Source: Verrucomicrobiota bacterium (GTDB taxonomy: Bacteria > Verrucomicrobiota > Verrucomicrobiia > Opitutales > Opitutaceae). From it: a stretch of DNA of 30,473 nt. The stretch spans positions 1 through 30,473 of the forward strand of contig JAEZAD010000123.1 in NCBI GenBank assembly GCA_023430565.1. The letters run 5' to 3'. The notes below the pieces were generated by a model. That model did no database searches and was not told the DNA's origin. It saw only the letters and a list, made by a program, of their open reading frames with translations. Shown here one piece after another: positions 1 through 8,401 of this stretch. The number at the start of each line of letters is the position of its first letter. Within the stretch, counting starts at the first letter, position 1. The position numbers and the translations under genes are program-made.

Positions 1-35
1 TCACCCGCGGCGCCTTCCTCGACCTCTCCACTTTC

Positions 36-1262
36 ATGATCGACCCTTCCCTCAAACTCCGCCGCCACTTTCGTGTCGGCACACTCACGTGCGTGTTCGG
101 CGCCCTCGTTTCCGGCGCCTCGGCTGCCGTCACCTGGAAGGACGTCCAGCTCGGCGGCTTCGTCAGCCAGGGCTACCTCATCAACACCGGCCACAACGAC
201 TATCTCGGCGAAACCAGCGAAGGCACGTTCGACTTCCGCGAATACGCGCTCAACGCCTCCTGGTCGAAGGGCAAATTCCGCGCCGGTGCGCAGGCCTTCG
301 GCCAGCGCTTGGGCGACTACGGCGACGACAAGATCAGCCTCGACTGGGGCATCGTCGATTACCAGGCCTCGCAATGGTTCGGCGTCCGCGCCGGCCGCGT
401 GAAAATGCCGCGCGGCCTCTACAACGAAGCCCTCGACGTCGACTCCGTCCGCCCCTTCGTGCTGCTCCCGCAAAGCGTCTACGACGCCCGCCTGCGCAGC
501 TTCAACGCCGCCTTCAACGGCGGGATGATCTACGGCAACGTCGGCCTGAAGAGCGCCGGCAGCGTCGATTACCGCGCCTTCTACGGCGACATCCCCATGT
601 CCACCCGCTCCGGCGCCAGCGACTACTTCAATAACGACCAGCCCTTCCCCAACCAGCGCATCGGCATGGATGCCGTTTACGGCGGCAGTCTCTTCTGGAA
701 CACGGCCGTCGCCGGCCTGCGCGTGGGCTACTCCTACAGCGCCTTCGAAAACTTCAGCGTCGATCGCATCGCCTACTTTGGCGGCCAGTCCATTCCGCTG
801 GTCAAAACGTCCCCAACGCACCATCGCCACCTTCTCTCCGCCGAATACACCCGCGGGGATTGGGTCTTCGCCGCCGAAGCCGGCCGCGAAAACGCCCACT
901 CGTCCATCCTCACCGCCGGCGTGGCGTCCGGCAGCACCACGGATTTCGACAGCGACTACTTCTACGTCTCCGTCGCCCGTCGCCTCAACGCCCGCATCGA
1001 GCTCGGCACCTACGTCAGCCACTCGAGCGACGTCCTCGTCCTCAAGCCCGCCGTCGTCGGACTCAGCCTGCCCGAACTCTCGCAGACCGATTACGCCGCC
1101 AGCGTCCGCTTCGATCTCAACGACCACGTCCTGTTCAAACTCGAAGGCCACTACATCGACGGCGCGGGCAAAATCTTCGACACGCCCGCCCGCCCGCAAC
1201 CCTTCGCGCGGCGCGACACGTCCTGGTTCCTCCTCGCCGCGAAAATGACCCTGTCCTTCTGA
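36..1262 (+). CDS. Outer-membrane beta-barrel (porin-like) protein
   Basis: The 408-residue product starts with a basic n-region, a hydrophobic stretch and a likely signal-peptidase site near residue 30 (ASA-A). The rest is rich in alternating aromatic and polar residues with many Tyr, Gly and Asp turns, and it ends in TLSF, the terminal aromatic residue recognised by the BAM machinery. These points support an outer-membrane barrel; no specific solute can be read from the sequence. The frame is open back to the window edge, so a start upstream is possible, but this Met fits the signal peptide best. It lies 20 bp ahead of a secreted phosphate-binding-like protein and then two chemoreceptors, suggesting one transcription unit concerned with sensing or uptake at the envelope. 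Confidence 0.8.
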   Translation: MIDPSLKLRRHFRVGTLTCVFGALVSGASAAVTWKDVQLGGFVSQGYLINTGHNDYLGETSEGTFDFREYALNASWSKGKFRAGAQAFGQRLGDYGDDKISLDWGIVDYQASQWFGVRAGRVKMPRGLYNEALDVDSVRPFVLLPQSVYDARLRSFNAAFNGGMIYGNVGLKSAGSVDYRAFYGDIPMSTRSGASDYFNNDQPFPNQRIGMDAVYGGSLFWNTAVAGLRVGYSYSAFENFSVDRIAYFGGQSIPLVKTSPTHHRHLLSAEYTRGDWVFAAEAGRENAHSSILTAGVASGSTTDFDSDYFYVSVARRLNARIELGTYVSHSSDVLVLKPAVVGLSLPELSQTDYAASVRFDLNDHVLFKLEGHYIDGAGKIFDTPARPQPFARRDTSWFLLAAKMTLSF

Positions 1263-1282
1263 GCCGCCGCTCCCCGCTCCCG

Positions 1283-1696
1283 ATGAAACCTTTTCTCCTT
1301 CGCTCGTTTCTCGCCTGCGTCGCGCTCGGTCTCGCCGCCTCGCTCCACGCCGCGCCCGCCCTCGGCGGACATCCCGGCCTCAAAGGCCAGTCGCTCGACG
1401 CCGACGGCATCAAAGCCGTCCTCCTCGGCAAACGCGTCACGATCGGCGACGCCCGCGTCGTCCTCGTCATCGCCAAGTCGAGCGAGAATCAGGAAGCGTT
1501 CCTCAAAGCCAACGTCGCCATGACGACGAGCCAGTTTCAAAACCACTGGCGCCGTCTCTTCATGACCGGCGGCGGCTCCGCGCCCAAGATCGTCGAGTCC
1601 GAAGCCGACGCCCTGAAACTCGCCGCCGAAACACCTGGCGCCGTTGTCATCGGCGACTCCGCCGCCCTCGGCGACCTCGCCACCCTCGCCCAATAA
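1283..1696 (+). CDS. Small secreted phosphate-binding-like (PBP-like) domain protein
   Basis: A 137-residue protein with an N-terminal signal peptide (MKPFLLRSFLACVALGLAAS, then an LHAA cleavage region). The mature part has the order seen in the short, single-domain relatives of phosphate ABC-transporter binding proteins: a segment around LLGKRVTIGDARVV, a central stretch containing FQNHWRRLFMTGGG, and a closing PGAVVIGD segment that corresponds to the PGAIGY motif. It is about half the length of a true PstS, so it probably covers one lobe only. It sits between the barrel gene and a chemoreceptor, 43 bp before the latter's ATG. A role as ligand-binding or accessory partner of these genes is inferred from position; the ligand is unknown. 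Confidence 0.68.
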   Translation: MKPFLLRSFLACVALGLAASLHAAPALGGHPGLKGQSLDADGIKAVLLGKRVTIGDARVVLVIAKSSENQEAFLKANVAMTTSQFQNHWRRLFMTGGGSAPKIVESEADALKLAAETPGAVVIGDSAALGDLATLAQ

Positions 1697-1739
1697 GAAC
1701 CTTAACCCGCCGCCTCACCGGGCGGCGGATCTCACGCCA

Positions 1740-3302
1740 ATGAACCCGCTACGCTCGATTCGTCATCTCAGCTTCCGTCAAACGATGCTCGCGATCACCG
1801 CGTGCTTCCTGCTCGTGACAGCGGGCGTAGCGGCTTTGGCCGTGGTCTCCGGCCGCTACACGCGCCAAAGCAGCCGGCAAACCACCACGCTCACCGGCGA
1901 ACTCCTGCCCGCGCTCGTCAGCCTCGCGCAGCTCCAGGACTCCGCCAACAGCCTGAAAAACGTCACCCTCCAATTCGCGCTCGCCCGCGACGACGCCGCC
2001 ATGAACGCCCAACAGCAGGCGTTCCAAGCCGAAACCGCCAAGGCCACGCGCAGCATCGGCGAACTCCGCCGCCTCGCCGTCGACCCCGCCACCAACGCCC
2101 TCGTCGTCCGCATCGACGAGTCGCTCGCCTCCTACCGCACCGCCGCGGAAAAATTCCAGGCGCACCTGCGCGGCGGCGACTTCGAGAAAGCCATGGCCGC
2201 ACTCGACCAGGAAGTCGCGCCCACCGAGCAGATGATCGAGAGCCAGCTCGATGCGATCAATCAGCTCTATTTCAAGCTGTCGCAGGAAAGCGGCGCCGCC
2301 ACCGCCTCCCTCATCGCCCAGACCGCCCGCTTCAGCACGATCGGCTCGATCGCCCTCGGCGTCCTCACGCTCGCCTGCCTCGTCATCACGCTGTTCGCCA
2401 CCCGCGCCATCTCGCGTCGTCTCCGCGACACCAATACCGCCCTCTCCTCCTCGACCGTCATCGTCCAGGACAACGCCAGCCTCGTCGCCTCGTCGAGCCA
2501 GTCGCTCGCCGACGGCTCCAGCCAGCAGGCCGCCGCCCTCGAGGAAACCAGCGCCTCGCTCGAGGAACTCAACAGCATGACGCGTCGCAACGCCGACAGC
2601 GCCCAACAGGCCAAGGAGGCCGCCACGCAAGCCCGCTCCTCCGCCGACAATGGGTTCGAACACATGAAGGCCATGAACGTCGCGATGGGCGCCATCAAGG
2701 CCTCCTCCGACGACATCGCTAAAATCATCAAGACGATCGACGAGATCGCGTTTCAAACGAACATCCTCGCCCTCAACGCCGCCGTCGAAGCCGCCCGCGC
2801 CGGCGAGGCCGGCATGGGCTTCGCCGTCGTCGCCGAGGAAGTCCGCGCCCTCGCCCAACGCTCCGCCACCGCCGCGAAGGAGACCGCCGCGAAGATCGAG
2901 GACTCCGTCGCCAAGAGCCAGCAGGGCGCCCAGCTCAGCCACGAGGTCGCCAAAAGTTTCGAAACCATCCAGCAGCAGATCCGGAGTTTGGATACGCTCG
3001 TCGGCGAGATCGCCACCGCCTCGCACGAGCAAAACCAGGGCATCGGCCAGGTCACCTCCGCCGTCGCGCAAATGGACAAGATCACCCAGTCCAACGCCAG
3101 CAGCGCCGAGGAAACCGCCGCCGCCTCGCAGGAGCTCAACGCCCAGGCGTCGCTCCTCGCCGAAGCCGTCACCAACCTTCACCTCCTCATGGGCGCCAAA
3201 CAATCGGCCGCCACCGAGTCCGCCCCCGCTGCGTCCGCACCGAAATTGTCCGTCGCCCCCGCCTCCCCGCGCCCGCGCCGGGCCCTCGCCGTCCACGCTT
3301 GA
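1740..3302 (+). CDS. Methyl-accepting chemotaxis protein
   Basis: A 520-residue chemoreceptor. Membrane helix 1 is at about residues 15-36; an all-helical periplasmic sensor of about 160 residues follows (four-helix-bundle type, without recognised catalytic motifs); membrane helix 2 is at about 200-221. The linker is short and a complete HAMP domain is not obvious. The cytoplasmic coiled-coil contains the invariant hairpin tip that binds CheA and CheW (EIAFQTNILALNAAVEAARA, about 335-354, followed by GEAGMGFAVVAEEVRALA). Glu/Gln-rich heptads near 265-275 and 485-495 are likely methylation sites. There is no C-terminal NWETF-like pentapeptide. The ATG was chosen because it directly precedes the membrane anchor; the frame extends upstream only into the preceding gene. 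Confidence 0.9.
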   Translation: MNPLRSIRHLSFRQTMLAITACFLLVTAGVAALAVVSGRYTRQSSRQTTTLTGELLPALVSLAQLQDSANSLKNVTLQFALARDDAAMNAQQQAFQAETAKATRSIGELRRLAVDPATNALVVRIDESLASYRTAAEKFQAHLRGGDFEKAMAALDQEVAPTEQMIESQLDAINQLYFKLSQESGAATASLIAQTARFSTIGSIALGVLTLACLVITLFATRAISRRLRDTNTALSSSTVIVQDNASLVASSSQSLADGSSQQAAALEETSASLEELNSMTRRNADSAQQAKEAATQARSSADNGFEHMKAMNVAMGAIKASSDDIAKIIKTIDEIAFQTNILALNAAVEAARAGEAGMGFAVVAEEVRALAQRSATAAKETAAKIEDSVAKSQQGAQLSHEVAKSFETIQQQIRSLDTLVGEIATASHEQNQGIGQVTSAVAQMDKITQSNASSAEETAAASQELNAQASLLAEAVTNLHLLMGAKQSAATESAPAASAPKLSVAPASPRPRRALAVHA

Positions 3303-3370
3303 GCGAAAGGCATCCCCCCCTGCACGAGCTCCGGTGGAGCCGCCGTGAGGCGCTCCCGTCCTCCTGATGC

Positions 3371-3390
3371 ACGCCGCCCGACCGCGGCGT
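3371..3390. terminator. Inverted repeat between the two chemoreceptor genes
   Basis: ACGCCGC (3371-3377) and GCGGCGT (3384-3390) are perfect inverted arms around a six-base loop, in the 167-bp gap between the chemoreceptor genes. A smaller hairpin (GCTCC/GGAGC, 3328-3340) lies just upstream. Neither is followed by a T run, so a factor-independent terminator is doubtful; attenuation or mRNA end protection is equally possible. Confidence 0.3.
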
Positions 3391-3469
3391 CATCCGGTGT
3401 GACCACATCGTGACTCCTGCCGCCGCCCCCCACGGCCGATTCCTTCGGCACACGCTTTCCCGACTTTCC

Positions 3470-5020
3470 ATGAAACTGTTCCAGCGCCTCCACGTTCAGA
3501 CCCGCCTCCTTTCGATCTTCGCGATCGTTCTTCTCCTGGTGGCCGGCATCAACGCCTTCGCTTACCGCACCACGGGCGTAAATCTCGAGATGGGCTCGTG
3601 GGTAAACCACACCCGCAAGGTCATCGCCACCGCCAACGACGCGCTCACCGCTCTCGTCAACATGGAAACCGGCCTGCGCGGGTTCATGATCACCGGCAAG
3701 GAAGAGTTCCTCGAGCCCTACCACGCCGGGCAAACCGCGTATCGCTCGCACTTGGACGCGCTGACGCTCCTGACCGCGGACAACACCCGCCAGGTCGACC
3801 GCTGGAACGACATCCGCCAGCGCGCCTTGGCCTGGGAAAACAACTTCGCCGAAAAAGGCATCGCCCTCCGCCGCGAAGTCACGGCCGGCCAGGCCACCTT
3901 CGAGCAGCTCGGCCTTTTCACCGAAACCGGCGGCGGCAAACAGCTCTTCGACGGCCTGCGCGCCGTGTTCGCCTCGGCCGTCGATGAGGAACAACAACTC
4001 CTCGACGACCGCGAAAAGAAGAGCACGGCTTCTTCCCACCGCCTCCTCCAGGTCACGCTCTGGGGCAGCATCGGCGTGGTGGCAGCGGGCATCACGCTCG
4101 CATTCTTCTTCGCCCGCTCGCTCGCCCGCCCGCTCGAAGCCATCGCCCAAACCCTCGAGCAGGGCGCCGCCCACGTTTCTTCCGCCTCCAGCCAGGTCTC
4201 CTCCAGCAGCCAGTCGCTCGCCCAGGGGGCCAACGAGCAGGCGGCCTCCCTCGAGGAAACCAGCGCCTCCCTCGAGGAGCTTTCGTCCATGACGAAACGC
4301 AACGCCGACAGCGCCGTGCAGACCAAGGAAATGGCCGCCCAAACCCGCAACGCCGCCGAAACCGGCGCAAGCGACATGGAGCAGATGAAGTCCGCCATGG
4401 ACGCCATCAAACAATCCTCCGGCGAAATCGCCAAAATCGTGAAGACGATCGACGAGATCGCGTTTCAAACGAACATCCTCGCCCTCAACGCCGCCGTCGA
4501 AGCCGCCCGCGCCGGCGAGGCCGGCATGGGTTTCGCCGTCGTCGCCGAGGAAGTCCGCGCCCTCGCCCACCGCTCGGCCCAGGCGGCCAAGGAAACCGCC
4601 GCAAAAATCGAGGACTCCGTCGCCAAGAGCGATCAGGGCGTGCGCATTTCCGCCCAGGTCGCCGAATCGCTCCAGCTCATCGTTCAGCGTGCCCGGCATA
4701 TGGATACGCTCGTCGGCGAAATCTCCACCGCCTCCCACGAGCAGACGCAGGGTATCGGCCAGGTAAATACCGCCGTGTCGCAAATGGACAAAGTCACGCA
4801 GTCCAACGCCGCCAGCGCCGAGGAAACCGCCGCCGCCGCGGAGCAGCTCGACTCCCAGGCCGTCGCGCTTCAGGACGCCGTCGCCGGGCTTTGCCGGATC
4901 GTCGGCGGCCAGCTGGCCGCTCTGTCCGCCAGCACCGGTCCCGACGTCCCCCCGCCTCGGTCCGGTGCGCCCCGCGCGCCCGCCGCCAAACGCCCCGCCG
5001 CTCGCCTCATCGCCGCATAA
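3470..5020 (+). CDS. Methyl-accepting chemotaxis protein with CHASE3-like sensor
   Basis: A 516-residue chemoreceptor. Membrane helix 1 is at about 12-32; residues 40-180 form a CHASE3-like extracytoplasmic helical sensor, recognisable from WVNHTRKVIATANDAL, METGLRGFMITGKEEFLEPY and the spacing that follows; membrane helix 2 is at about 196-216. The signalling domain carries the same CheA/CheW-binding tip as the preceding receptor (about 329-365), and a stretch of 128 bp there is almost identical at the DNA level. CHASE3 domains are found in many bacterial sensors but their ligands are not known. The Met at 3470 is preferred over an upstream one because it starts immediately before the membrane anchor. 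The C-terminal tail is Pro/Ala-rich and lacks a methyltransferase-docking pentapeptide. Confidence 0.9.
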   Translation: MKLFQRLHVQTRLLSIFAIVLLLVAGINAFAYRTTGVNLEMGSWVNHTRKVIATANDALTALVNMETGLRGFMITGKEEFLEPYHAGQTAYRSHLDALTLLTADNTRQVDRWNDIRQRALAWENNFAEKGIALRREVTAGQATFEQLGLFTETGGGKQLFDGLRAVFASAVDEEQQLLDDREKKSTASSHRLLQVTLWGSIGVVAAGITLAFFFARSLARPLEAIAQTLEQGAAHVSSASSQVSSSSQSLAQGANEQAASLEETSASLEELSSMTKRNADSAVQTKEMAAQTRNAAETGASDMEQMKSAMDAIKQSSGEIAKIVKTIDEIAFQTNILALNAAVEAARAGEAGMGFAVVAEEVRALAHRSAQAAKETAAKIEDSVAKSDQGVRISAQVAESLQLIVQRARHMDTLVGEISTASHEQTQGIGQVNTAVSQMDKVTQSNAASAEETAAAAEQLDSQAVALQDAVAGLCRIVGGQLAALSASTGPDVPPPRSGAPRAPAAKRPAARLIAA

Positions 5021-5065
5021 CGCGGTTTTCGGGGGATTCGCGGTGCTCGGCTCCGTGGCCCACCC

Positions 5066-5800
5066 TCACACCACGATCCGCCCCCGCCAGCCGCGGCGTT
5101 TCTCCAAAAACGCGTCGAACCTCCTTCGGTGGACCGCACCGTCCGGCACGTCGTAATGCTGCGGCACGATCCAACGCGGATTCAGCCGCCGCGCCTTTTC
5201 CAGACTTTGCGGAATCAGCTCCGGCCGGGCATTGAAAATCGGCGGCGGCAGCACCGCCCCGCGAAACCAGTAGCTCGCGATCAAATCCCCGCTGAACAGC
5301 GTGTCGTGCCGCGCGCTGTAGAATCCGCAGTGCCCCAGCGTGTGCCCCGGCAGATGCACCACGCGCAGCCCGCCGAAAATCGGCAGCTCGTCGCCTTCCC
5401 CGATCGCCTCGTCGATCTCCACCGGCTTCCCCGCGCCGAGCCATCGCCGCCCCGCCCGCTCCATTCGCCCGCACCACACCGCCGCTCCAGAATATGGATA
5501 CGCCCCGTCGATATGCGCCTGCTCGAGCGGATGCGCATACACCGGCGCCCCCGTCCACGCCTTCGCCCACGCGAGATTCCCGACGTGATCGAGATGCCCG
5601 TGCGTGAGCAAAATCGCCTTCACGTTCTCCCGCCCCAGCCCCAGCCGCCGCAACCGCCACCGAATCTGCCACCGCTCGCCCACCAGCCCCGCATCGAGCA
5701 ACACCGCCGCGCCCTGCTCATCCACGAGGAGATGGCACACACCCATGATTCCACGAATCGTGAAAACCCCCGGCGGCACATTCCGCTTCATCAATGGCAT
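5066..5800 (-). CDS. Metallo-beta-lactamase-fold hydrolase
   Basis: A 244-residue MBL-fold enzyme. The metal-binding signature THGHLDHVG (His67, His69, Asp71, His72) is complete; further ligands are His153 in the HLPGHTLGH segment, Asp172 in FSGDL and His215 in PQHYD. This pattern fits glyoxalase II-like or lactonase-like hydrolases with two metal ions; the substrate cannot be assigned. There is no signal peptide, so it is probably cytosolic. The start at 5800 (MPLMKR) is chosen because it leads directly into the first strand; the open frame upstream runs into repeat DNA and the opposite-strand neighbour. It is convergent with the chemoreceptor gene (45-bp gap) and divergent from the uracil-DNA glycosylase gene. 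Confidence 0.85.
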   Translation of the reverse strand: MPLMKRNVPPGVFTIRGIMGVCHLLVDEQGAAVLLDAGLVGERWQIRWRLRRLGLGRENVKAILLTHGHLDHVGNLAWAKAWTGAPVYAHPLEQAHIDGAYPYSGAAVWCGRMERAGRRWLGAGKPVEIDEAIGEGDELPIFGGLRVVHLPGHTLGHCGFYSARHDTLFSGDLIASYWFRGAVLPPPIFNARPELIPQSLEKARRLNPRWIVPQHYDVPDGAVHRRRFDAFLEKRRGWRGRIVV

Positions 5801-5826
5801 CGCCCGATCGAAACCCGCGCCGCGAA

Positions 5827-5949
5827 AAGCTCCAAGTTCCAAGCACCCGGCTCCAGAAAAACACCCGCCACCAGATCCAACGCGCTCGTCGCAGTTGAAG
5901 TTTGAGGTTTGAACATTCTCTGGAGCTTGGCGCTTGGTTCTTGGAGCTT
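5827..5949. repeat. Inverted pair of 31-bp degenerate GCTCCAAG repeats between divergent genes
   Basis: The arms 5827-5857 and 5919-5949 are inverted copies of each other with 26 of 31 positions identical; both begin with AAGCTCCAAG and end with GCTCCAGA when read in the same sense. They are separated by 61 bp and fill most of the gap between the hydrolase start (5800, minus) and the glycosylase start (5955, plus). Each arm is itself internally repetitive (CCAAG-type units). The arrangement resembles a REP/MITE-like intergenic element; whether it is mobile or acts as an RNA hairpin cannot be told from one copy. Confidence 0.6.
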
Positions 5950-5954
5950 CTCTC

Positions 5955-6566
5955 ATGCGTCCGTCCGTCGCCGCCATCGAAACCCACCTCGCCGCCCTTC
6001 GCGCCTGCGACCGCTGCCCCGGCACCTTCCGCCCCGTCGTCGTCGGCCGCCCCGTCGCCTCGCGCGTCCTGCTCGTCGGCCAGGCCCCCGGCGATAAGGA
6101 GCCCAAGCTCGGCCGCCCCTTCGCCTGGACCGCCGGCAAAACCCTTTTCAAATGGTTCCACGAAGGGCTCGGCTGGACCGAGGACGACGTCCGCAACCGC
6201 ATCTATTTCGCGGCCGTCTGCCGCTGCTTTCCCGGCAAACGCCCCGAGGGTGGCGACCGCGTCCCCTCTCCGCTCGAAATCGCCAACTGCTCCGCCTGGC
6301 TCCAACGCGAGTTCGCCCTTCTCCGCCCACAACTCGTCCTCCCCGTCGGCAAGCTCGCACTCTCGCAATTCCTTCCACCCGCGCCGCTCAACGACCTCAT
6401 CGGGAAAACGTTCTCCGTCTCCTATCACGGTCACACCGTCGACTGCATCCCGCTCCCGCACCCCTCCGGCGCCTCTCCCTGGCACCGCATGGAGCCCGGC
6501 AAGACGCTCCTCCGCCGCGCCCTCGCCCTCATCGCCGCGCACCCCGCCATAAAAAAATCCGTGTAA
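5955..6566 (+). CDS. Uracil-DNA glycosylase family 4-like protein
   Basis: A 203-residue member of the family 4 (iron-sulfur) branch of the uracil-DNA glycosylase superfamily, which excises uracil from DNA. Cys18 and Cys21 (ACDRC), Cys89 or Cys91 (VCRCFPG) and Cys112 (ANCSAW) occupy the places of the four [4Fe-4S] ligands. Motif A reads GQAPG (43-47) followed by LGRPFAWTAGK; family 4 enzymes usually have GEAPG or GEGPG, so the position normally Glu is Gln43. Motif B reads PHPSGASPWH (168-177) rather than the common HPAA-type loop, a variant close to SMUG-type HPS. Activity on uracil is likely but specificity may differ. The ATG lies six bases after the repeat arm. Confidence 0.82.
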   Translation: MRPSVAAIETHLAALRACDRCPGTFRPVVVGRPVASRVLLVGQAPGDKEPKLGRPFAWTAGKTLFKWFHEGLGWTEDDVRNRIYFAAVCRCFPGKRPEGGDRVPSPLEIANCSAWLQREFALLRPQLVLPVGKLALSQFLPPAPLNDLIGKTFSVSYHGHTVDCIPLPHPSGASPWHRMEPGKTLLRRALALIAAHPAIKKSV

Positions 6567-6599
6567 TTCCCCCGTTTCACACTAAATCCGGCAGTCACC

Positions 6600-7070
6600 A
6601 TGCACCGTCTCGTCCTGCGCCTCGCGCTGCTCGCCGCCGTTTTCGCCGCCAGTCCTCTCCTCCTCGCCCAGCCCGAATACCTCACCCCCGACCAGATCGA
6701 AGAGGTCGACAAAAAGTGGCCCGGCACCAAGCGCACCAGCACCGGCATCCGCTACCTCATCCTCGAGGAAGGCGACGGCCCCCAACCGCGCCGCGGCGAC
6801 CGCGTCGGCATGCTCTACACCGGCTGGCTCCTCGACGGCACGAAGTTCGACGAGAAACTCGACCCCATCGAACCATTCAGCTTCCGCGTCGGTCGCGGCG
6901 AAGTCATCGCCGGCTGGGACCACATTCTGCCGTTGATGAAGCTGAACGAAAAACGCCTCATCATCGTTCCCGGCACCCTCGCCTACGGCGCCCGCGGCCG
7001 GCCCCCGGCCATTCCGCGCAACGCCACGCTCGTGTTCGAGATGAAGCTCATCAAGATCCTGGCGCCCTGA
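6600..7070 (+). CDS. Secreted FKBP-type peptidyl-prolyl cis-trans isomerase
   Basis: The 156-residue product has a signal peptide (residues 1-23, ending LLLA before Gln24), so it works outside the inner membrane. Residues 50-156 form one FKBP domain: GDRVGMLYTGWLLDGTKFDE, the VIAGWDH segment with the active-site Trp, the LIIVPGTLAYGARG loop and the terminal VFEMKLIKI strand. The domain order and spacing match single-domain FKBPs, which catalyse proline isomerisation during protein folding. It lies 33 bp downstream of the glycosylase gene; its last 20 bp overlap the end of the opposite-strand transporter gene. Confidence 0.9.
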   Translation: MHRLVLRLALLAAVFAASPLLLAQPEYLTPDQIEEVDKKWPGTKRTSTGIRYLILEEGDGPQPRRGDRVGMLYTGWLLDGTKFDEKLDPIEPFSFRVGRGEVIAGWDHILPLMKLNEKRLIIVPGTLAYGARGRPPAIPRNATLVFEMKLIKILAP

Positions 7071-7959
7071 CGCGTCGGTGGCTCCATAGGTTGTCCGCCG
7101 TGTAGAGCGCTAGCCCGCCCCAAATCAGCGCGAACGCCGCCCCGCGCTCCACCGAAAACGGCTCCCGATACCACCACACGCCGAGCGCGAATTGCACCGT
7201 CGGCGCAATATACTGCAACAGCCCGAGCGTGGTGAACCGCACCCGCCGCGCGCCATACGCGAACAGCACCAGCGGCACCGCCGTCACCACCCCCGTGCTC
7301 AACAACAGCACGTGCATGCCCGCCCCCACACTTCCCAGCGCGCCCACGCCAGTCGCCTGACGCCACACCAGAAACGCCACCGCCAACGGCGCCAGCAACA
7401 GCGTCTCCAGCCCCAACCCCGCCAGCGGCCCAAGCGGCGACTTCTTCCTGATCAACCCATACGCCCCAAACGTCCCCGCGAGCGACAACGCAATCCACGG
7501 CACTCGCCCCACCCGCACCAGCAACAACGCCACCCCCGCCGCCGCCAGCAGCACTGCGATCCACTGCAGCCGCCGCAACCGCTCGCCCAGCAAAAACCGC
7601 CCCAGCAGCACGTTCACCAGCGGCACCAAAAAATACCCCAGACTCGCCTCGACCACGTGCCCGCGGTTCACGCCCCATACAAACACCAGCCAGTTCACGG
7701 TTAGCAGCACCCCACTCGCCGCATGCCAGCCCAGCGCCGCCCGCGAGCGCGCGCCCACCCAAAATTCGCCCCACCCCCGCGCCACGACGATCACCCCGAG
7801 CACAAACACCAGCGACCACACATGCCGGTGCGCGATCAACTCCACCGCATCGACCGCCGCCAGCTGTTTCCAAAACATCGGAAACAGCCCCCACGCGAAA
7901 TACGCCGCCGCCGCGGCCCCCGCGCCGCGCGCCCCGCCTGATGTAACTGTCGACGACAT
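7051..7959 (-). CDS. rarD: RarD-like EamA-family transporter
   Basis: A 302-residue polytopic membrane protein with about ten hydrophobic helices in two repeated halves, as in EamA/DMT carriers. The start (AAYFAWGLFPMFWK), the segment ASLGYFLVPLVNVLLGRFLLGERL and the closing TLGLLQYIAPTVQFALGVWWYREPF are characteristic of RarD proteins, first linked to chloramphenicol sensitivity in Pseudomonas; the substrate remains uncertain. ATG at 7959 is preferred to a GTG five codons upstream. The 3' end overlaps the FKBP gene tail-to-tail by 20 bp. Confidence 0.88.
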   Translation of the reverse strand: MSSTVTSGGARGAGAAAAAYFAWGLFPMFWKQLAAVDAVELIAHRHVWSLVFVLGVIVVARGWGEFWVGARSRAALGWHAASGVLLTVNWLVFVWGVNRGHVVEASLGYFLVPLVNVLLGRFLLGERLRRLQWIAVLLAAAGVALLLVRVGRVPWIALSLAGTFGAYGLIRKKSPLGPLAGLGLETLLLAPLAVAFLVWRQATGVGALGSVGAGMHVLLLSTGVVTAVPLVLFAYGARRVRFTTLGLLQYIAPTVQFALGVWWYREPFSVERGAAFALIWGGLALYTADNLWSHRRVRAPGS

Positions 7960-8045
7960 CCACCCAGCACTCACAGCCAGGCAGCTCCCGTCAACTCCCC
8001 CGCCCCTGTGCGCGTCGCCCCGCTGACCTTCTGTTCAGCTCCCGC

Positions 8046-8309
8046 TCACTGCGCCCCGGCCCGAATATAAGGATAACGCTCGCGAAATTCCCGCGCCGCC
8101 TGCTGCTGCGCCGACGCCGCATCCAGCCCCTGCCCCGTCAGCTCGGGCACCCGCTTTTCCATCCAACGCTCGCGAAAATCCTGCTCCACCTCCAACGCCA
8201 GCGCCGGGTTCTCCTTCGGCTTCTTGTTTTTGCGAAAGAAATTGCAGCCAGTTAAGGAGGTCAGCGCGACAGCCGATAAACAAACGATGAGCGTTGGCTT
8301 CAAATTCAT
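8046..8309 (-). CDS. Small putative lipoprotein
   Basis: An 87-residue protein with a type II signal peptide: MNLKPTLIVCLSAVALTSL followed by the lipobox LTGC, giving a lipidated cysteine at residue 21. The mature part is short, charged and predicted helical (NFFRKNKKPKENPALALEVE, then a heptad-like REFRERYPY segment). No family is recognised. The start is the Met immediately before the signal peptide; the frame extends 31 codons upstream but without signal-peptide character. It is divergent from the proline-rich membrane protein with 92 bp between starts, so the two could share a control region. Confidence 0.7.
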   Translation of the reverse strand: MNLKPTLIVCLSAVALTSLTGCNFFRKNKKPKENPALALEVEQDFRERWMEKRVPELTGQGLDAASAQQQAAREFRERYPYIRAGAQ

Positions 8310-8401
8310 GATGCGGTCCGACAGCGTGGCGAACGCTCCGCGCCTCCGCCAGTGAATCTTTTTGGTTTCGTGCTTCCGTATAACTTGTTTGCATCCCTCC
8401 A

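Noticed and set aside
1749..3296. Long open frame antisense to the first chemoreceptor gene (and similar ones opposite the second receptor, the hybrid kinase and subunit I)
   Set aside because: They mirror codon usage of the sense gene in GC-rich DNA; products are Gly/Arg/Asp-rich without domains, and the sense genes are certain.
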